A stretch of 10,506 bases of DNA from Sporichthyaceae bacterium (GTDB lineage: Bacteria > Actinomycetota > Actinomycetes > JACCYY01): positions 1 to 10,506 of the forward strand of contig JACCYY010000230.1 of NCBI GenBank assembly GCA_013696235.1, written 5' to 3'. The position numbers and the translations under genes were made by a program. The notes under the pieces are model-generated. The model searched no databases. It was not told the DNA's origin and saw only the letters and a program-made list of their open reading frames with translations. Shown piece after piece: positions 8,001 to 10,506 of the stretch; positions within the stretch are counted from its first letter, which is position 1, and each line of letters opens with the position of its first letter.

Positions 8001-8198
8001 CTCATGACGTCCTTGGCGACCGGTTTGGCACTGGTGCCGTTGGTGGTGGCCGGCTCCATCCCGGGTCACGAGGTGGAGCACCCCCTCGCCGTGGTGATCC
8101 TCGGCGGGCTCGTGACCTCGACGCTGCTCAACCTCCTGGTCGTCCCCTCGCTGTACCTTCGTTTCGGCCGATCGAAAGCGTCCAGCGCGACTGCTTGA
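5079..8198 (+). CDS. RND efflux transporter, CusA/CzcA-like, second paralogue with intact relay motif
   Basis: A 1039-residue RND permease, colinear with the first one (N-termini align ungapped for more than 200 residues). TM1 is about 12-30, with VDVFPEF at 36-42. The first porter loop runs to about 345 and the second about 562-868. TM2-TM6 lie within 350-511 and TM8-TM12 within 870-1026. TM4 reads GAIVDDAIIDVENIVRRL (411-428), with D415, D416, E422 and N423 in the usual RND pattern; TM10 has GIAARNSILLINH (934-946). It therefore looks like a working proton-driven pump. ATG 5079 is followed at once by a second ATG, and the gene lies 18 bases after the lipoprotein gene. The residue that aligns with the first porter-loop methionine of E. 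coli CusA is not methionine, although M577 lies one position away. HME-type by overall sequence; actual substrate unknown. Confidence 0.93.
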   Translation: MMRWIIGSSLKVRYLLVAAASMLMYFGVGEIRDVPVDVFPEFAPPKVEVQTSSLGLSAAEVEQLITVPLEESLQGMDGIDIVRSKSVPQLSSIELIFEPGTNLLEARQQVQERVGVVTPLLPTWAAPPIMIQPLSATSRVMKIGLSSDERSVIEMSMISYWTIRQRLLSVPGVANVAIWGERLQMMQVQVEPDRMNAHDVTLDQVMGVTADALDAGLLQYSDGAVIGTGGFVETPNQRLGVRHVLPIVTPEDLAKVVIAPATPGTPALHLSDVATVTEDHQPLIGDAVINDGPGLMLIVEKLPWGNTLEVTRGVEEAMAALAPGLSGITVDTTIFRPATFVEISIDNLTRAMLLGFLLVMLIIGAFLFEWRVALISVLTIPLSLMAAGLVLYWRGTTVNTMVLAGMVIALGAIVDDAIIDVENIVRRLRQRRREGSTESTASIILEASLEVRGPIIYATMIIVAAAVPVFFLEGLTGSFFRPLATSYMLAVLASLVVALTLTPALCLILLRDGASVRREPRLVDALKRGYGFVLTRIITRPRRAYGVVAVIALGGILTVPQLGQSLLPEFKERDFLMHWVTDPATSQEEETRITVEASKELRAIPGVRNFGAHIGQALAADEVVGVNFGENWISVDPDVDYDATLASIQEVVNGYPGLRRDVQTYLKERIREVLTGTSEAVVIQVYGEDLETLRATAQDVLAILGDVDGIIDEHVDLAVDVPQVQVEVDLAKAQTVGLKPGDVRRAASTLLAGEEVGDIFREGKAYDVVVWSTPETRHSLTSVQNLPIDTPGGGSVLLGEIADISVNPTPNLIEREGGSRHIDVGGNVAERDLGAVVDEVEERLAGLEMPLGFHTELLGEFTERQAAQQRLLLFAGAALLAIMALLQASFGRWRLTTLALVTLPMALVGGVLAAFFTGGVLSLGSLVGLFTVFGIAARNSILLINHYQHLERHEGERFGVALVLRGSLERLSPILMTSLATGLALVPLVVAGSIPGHEVEHPLAVVILGGLVTSTLLNLLVVPSLYLRFGRSKASSATA
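5349..5377. repeat. 29-base identical segment shared by the two RND genes, copy 2
   Basis: Identical to 1751-1779, about 3.6 kb apart in the same orientation, within the same protein segment. Recombination between the copies would in principle give a single hybrid RND gene and delete the lipoprotein gene. Confidence 0.7.
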
Positions 8199-8206
8199 GG
8201 TGACGA

Positions 8207-8881
8207 ATGCGGGTGCTCGTGGTTGAGGACGAGCTCCGGCTGGCCGGGGCGCTCGCGCGTGGCCTCGCGCAGAAGGGATTCGAGGTCGAGGTCGCCCACG
8301 ACGGGGGGACGGCGTACGAGACAGCCGTCCACGGCCGGTTCGATGCGATCGTGCTCGATCTCATGCTGCCGGTCCTCTCCGGTTCAGACGTCTGCCGGCG
8401 GCTCCGAGCGAGCGGCATCACCACGCCGATCGTCATGCTGACCGCGAAGCACGGCGAGAACGACGAGGCAGACGGGCTCGACCTCGGCGCCGACGACTAC
8501 CTCCGCAAGCCGTTCTCGTACGTCGTCCTGCTGGCTCGGCTCAACGCCCTGCTGCGTCGCGACGCGCTCGGCCGCCCACCGCTCCTGGTCGCCGGCGATC
8601 TCGTGCTCGACCCGGCGACCAGCAAGGTGTGGCGCGACGGCGAGCCGATCGAGCTCACGCCGCGCGAGGTCGCGCTGCTGGCGTTCCTCATGCGCAACGA
8701 GGGCCGGATCCGGTCCAAGCACGACATCCTGCAACAGGTGTGGGGCGCCGACTTTGACCGTGACCCCAACGTCGTCGAGGTCTACGTCGGTTACCTGCGC
8801 CGGAAGATCGACCAGCCCTTCGGCATCCACACCCTCCACACCGTGCGAGGCCAGGGCTACCAGCTCCAGTCCGGCGGCTGA
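8207..8881 (+). CDS. OmpR/PhoB-family response regulator
   Basis: A 224-residue DNA-binding response regulator. The receiver domain (1-118) has the acidic pair E7/D8, phospho-acceptor D51 in IVLDLMLP, T79 in VMLTAK and K101 in LRKPF, so all the classic switch residues are present. The C-terminal winged helix (about 128-221) shows ELTPREVALLAFLMRNEG, the recognition-helix region DRDPNVVEVYVGYLRRKI and the final hairpin HTVRGQGYQL. It starts at ATG 8207, eight bases after the second RND gene stop, with a GAGGTGA ribosome site (8197-8203) that overlaps that stop. It is followed one base later by its kinase gene. It most likely controls the efflux unit in the manner of CusR-type regulators, with autoregulation inferred from the operon layout. 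The family is certain; the target site is unknown. Confidence 0.96.
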   Translation: MRVLVVEDELRLAGALARGLAQKGFEVEVAHDGGTAYETAVHGRFDAIVLDLMLPVLSGSDVCRRLRASGITTPIVMLTAKHGENDEADGLDLGADDYLRKPFSYVVLLARLNALLRRDALGRPPLLVAGDLVLDPATSKVWRDGEPIELTPREVALLAFLMRNEGRIRSKHDILQQVWGADFDRDPNVVEVYVGYLRRKIDQPFGIHTLHTVRGQGYQLQSGG

Positions 8882-8882
8882 G

Positions 8883-10274
8883 GTGCTTCGGCGCCTGTCG
8901 CTGCGGGTCCGCATGGTGCTCGTCACCGCCGCGATCGTGACGGCGGTGCTCAGCCTCGGCCTGGTCGCGCTCAGTGCGGTGGCCGAGTCCGAGCTGATCG
9001 AGGATGCCACCGACCTGCGGCTGGGGCAGGCGAAGGAGCTGGCTGGCATCGCCGTGGCTGGCGGGCTCCCCGAGGTCCTGCCGCTCATGGGGAACGACGA
9101 GGACGTGGTGCAGATCGTCTCGGCCGGACAGGTCCTCGCTGCCAGCGCAAACGTGCGCACCCGGTCGGCGTTCCCCATCCCCGAGCAGGCGCCCGGGACG
9201 ACCCGGGTCGTGGAGGTCGATGGGCTCTACGCCGACGACGCGAGCGACGAGCCGAGCCGGTACCGCGTCGTGGGGTACGGATTCGACGCGCCGACCGGAC
9301 CGGCCACCATCTTCGTCGCGTTCTCGCTGGAGGAGATCGAGGAGGTGGTGGGCGTCGAGGCGCGAATCCGTGCGTTGGGGTTGCCGGTGCTGATCCTGGT
9401 CCTGTCGGCGGCGATGTGGGTCGTGGTGGGTCGAACGCTCGCGCCGGTGGAGGCGATCCGCGCGCAGGCCGACGCGATCACCGGCAGCGCACTCGATCGG
9501 CGCGTGCCGGAGCCGCCACACCAGGACGAGATCGGCCGGCTCGCCCGTACCGTCAACGCGATGCTCGGTCGGCTCCAGGACAGCGCCGAGCAGCAACGGA
9601 GGTTCGTCGCTGACGCTGCGCACGAGCTGCGGAGTCCCGTCGCGAGCATGCGGGCCCAGCTCGAGGTCGCCAGTGACGGAGGGGGCGAGGGCGATGTCAC
9701 GCAGTTGATCCCCGACCTCCTCGACGACACGTTGCGCATGCAGCGGCTCGTGGACCAGCTGCTCCTGCTCGCCCGAAGCGACGGTGCTCCACACGCTCCC
9801 CACCGCAGCGTCGACCTCGACGACATCGTCGGCGCCGTTGCCGCGGACGACGCGCACGCCCGAGGCGTGACGATCGATCTCAGCGCGGTCGAGGCGGTGC
9901 AGCTGATCGGCGACCCGATCCTCCTCGAACAGATGGTTCGCAACCTGATCGAGAACGCGGTCGCCCACGCCGAGCGGGAGGTGCGAATTGGGCTGCGGGT
10001 GACCGATCGCGACGCGACCCTCGTCGTCAGTGACGACGGGCCTGGTATTCCGGTGGGCCGGCGCGGCGAAGTCTTCCACCGCTTCGCCCGCCTCGACACC
10101 GCCCGTGATCGCGCCCACGGCGGGTTCGGCCTTGGGCTCTCGATCGTGGCCGAAGTCGTACGCACCCACGGAGGGACGATCGAGGTCGGCGCCGCCGAGA
10201 CCGGCGGGGCCGAGTTCGAGGTCCGGTTGCCGCTTGGCGGCCGCCGATCTGGAGTGGAGGAACGCCGAGACTGA
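8883..10274 (+). CDS. Sensor histidine kinase with HAMP domain
   Basis: A 463-residue membrane kinase, partner of the preceding regulator. TM1 is about 11-34, an extracytoplasmic sensor region spans about 35-163 with no motif I recognise, and TM2 is about 165-184. A HAMP linker (about 184-237) contains the DEIGRLARTVNAML segment. The dimerisation box FVADAAHELRSPVASMR carries H247 as the phospho-acceptor. The ATPase domain has the N box NLIENAVAHA (N358), the G1 box VSDDGPGIP (382-390), the F box FHRFARLD and the G2 box HGGFGLGLSIV (412-422). All catalytic boxes are intact. Start GTG 8883 lies one base after the regulator stop and keeps the short positively charged segment before TM1; ATG 8913 is an alternative that would remove it. 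It converges on a dehydrogenase gene 19 bases beyond its stop. The signal is unknown, plausibly the pump substrate or envelope stress. Confidence 0.95.
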   Translation: MLRRLSLRVRMVLVTAAIVTAVLSLGLVALSAVAESELIEDATDLRLGQAKELAGIAVAGGLPEVLPLMGNDEDVVQIVSAGQVLAASANVRTRSAFPIPEQAPGTTRVVEVDGLYADDASDEPSRYRVVGYGFDAPTGPATIFVAFSLEEIEEVVGVEARIRALGLPVLILVLSAAMWVVVGRTLAPVEAIRAQADAITGSALDRRVPEPPHQDEIGRLARTVNAMLGRLQDSAEQQRRFVADAAHELRSPVASMRAQLEVASDGGGEGDVTQLIPDLLDDTLRMQRLVDQLLLLARSDGAPHAPHRSVDLDDIVGAVAADDAHARGVTIDLSAVEAVQLIGDPILLEQMVRNLIENAVAHAEREVRIGLRVTDRDATLVVSDDGPGIPVGRRGEVFHRFARLDTARDRAHGGFGLGLSIVAEVVRTHGGTIEVGAAETGGAEFEVRLPLGGRRSGVEERRD

Positions 10275-10293
10275 GACGATCACCACGCTGGCG
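10275..10293. other. Convergent gap between kinase and dehydrogenase genes
   Basis: Only 19 bases separate the two converging stop codons. No stem with a U-run is visible here, so a terminator, if any, lies within one of the genes or does not depend on a hairpin. Confidence 0.5.
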
Positions 10294-10506
10294 TCAGCGA
10301 GAGAACCCACGGCGCTGGGCGGCGCGTAGTCCGGCCGCCACGACATTCAGCGGCAGGTGCCGCAGCAGCGCGATGGCGGCGCCGTACCTCCGGTCGGACA
10401 CCGCGACCACGCGACCGGACTGGACGGCCCGCCACCCGTCGGCAGCCACGGCGTCCGGCGAGAGCCAGACCCAGCCCGGCAGGCCACGGAGCGAGATGCC
10501 GGCGCG
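10294..10506 (-). CDS. Short-chain dehydrogenase/reductase, C-terminal 70 residues (cut by window edge)
   Basis: Reading the complement from the right edge gives 70 residues ending at TGA (10296-10294). The stretch WVWLSPDAVAADGWRAVQSG, then GRVVAVSDRRYGAAIALLRHLP, matches the usual tail of a group of actinobacterial SDR oxidoreductases. In that tail a W-L-x-P/A-x-x-V helix is followed by a short strand and a helix rich in R/L with HLP. The Rossmann cofactor motif and the YxxxK catalytic site lie outside the window and cannot be checked. It is transcribed towards, and stops just after, the kinase gene end. It is on the same strand as pyrE at the other edge. The substrate cannot be inferred; the family call rests on the tail only. 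Confidence 0.75.
   Translation of the reverse strand, partial: RAGISLRGLPGWVWLSPDAVAADGWRAVQSGRVVAVSDRRYGAAIALLRHLPLNVVAAGLRAAQRRGFSR

Noticed and set aside
6771..8081. Minus-strand open frame of 436 codons opposite the second RND gene
   Set aside because: Shadow of conserved RND coding sequence; its composition is dominated by residues forced by the opposite codon bias.
392..10293. Genomic island with integrase or attachment sites
   Set aside because: No integrase, transposase, tRNA end or matching flanking repeats are seen at the borders; only gene orientation hints at insertion.
10275..10330. Intrinsic terminator between kinase and dehydrogenase genes
   Set aside because: No GC stem followed by a T-run (on either strand) could be found.
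8688..10346. Minus-strand open frame of 552 codons opposite the regulator and kinase
   Set aside because: It covers two certain plus-strand genes and part of the real minus-strand dehydrogenase in another frame, and has no recognisable motif.

Overview
The window comes from a very GC-rich chromosome with strong G/C bias at third codon positions. Together with GTG starts, the pyrE variant, and a transport system that has no outer-membrane component, this points to an actinobacterium; a Nocardioides-like or related genus is my best guess. Nearly all the DNA is coding, and no insertion sequence, tRNA, rRNA or CRISPR array is visible.

Layout. The left edge (1-391, minus strand) is the N-terminal two thirds of pyrE, cut by the window end. 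A 50-bp divergent gap follows, then a plus-strand alpha/beta-hydrolase-like gene (442-1146) and a 56-residue single-span membrane protein gene (1193-1363). A leader of about 115 bases comes next. It has a possible promoter, competing hairpins and a 15-codon upstream ORF whose stop overlaps the next start. The core is a compact five-gene plus-strand unit: an RND transporter (1478-4594), a short lipoprotein resembling only the C-terminal part of an RND adaptor (4581-5060), a second RND paralogue (5079-8198), an OmpR-type response regulator (8207-8881) and its histidine kinase (8883-10274). Genes in this unit overlap or are 1 to 18 bases apart. The right edge (10294-10506, minus) is the C-terminal end of a short-chain dehydrogenase/reductase, converging on the kinase gene.

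How it may work. The two RND pumps resemble the heavy-metal-efflux CusA/CzcA branch. They would sit in the cytoplasmic membrane with the lipoprotein attached to its outer face, while the kinase senses an extracytoplasmic signal and the regulator controls the unit, probably including itself. The substrate cannot be read from sequence. The first pump has lost several residues that the second keeps at the membrane proton-relay positions, so the pair may be functionally asymmetric. The most interesting points are this asymmetric pair, the stripped-down adaptor between the two pumps, and the structured, translationally coupled leader in front.
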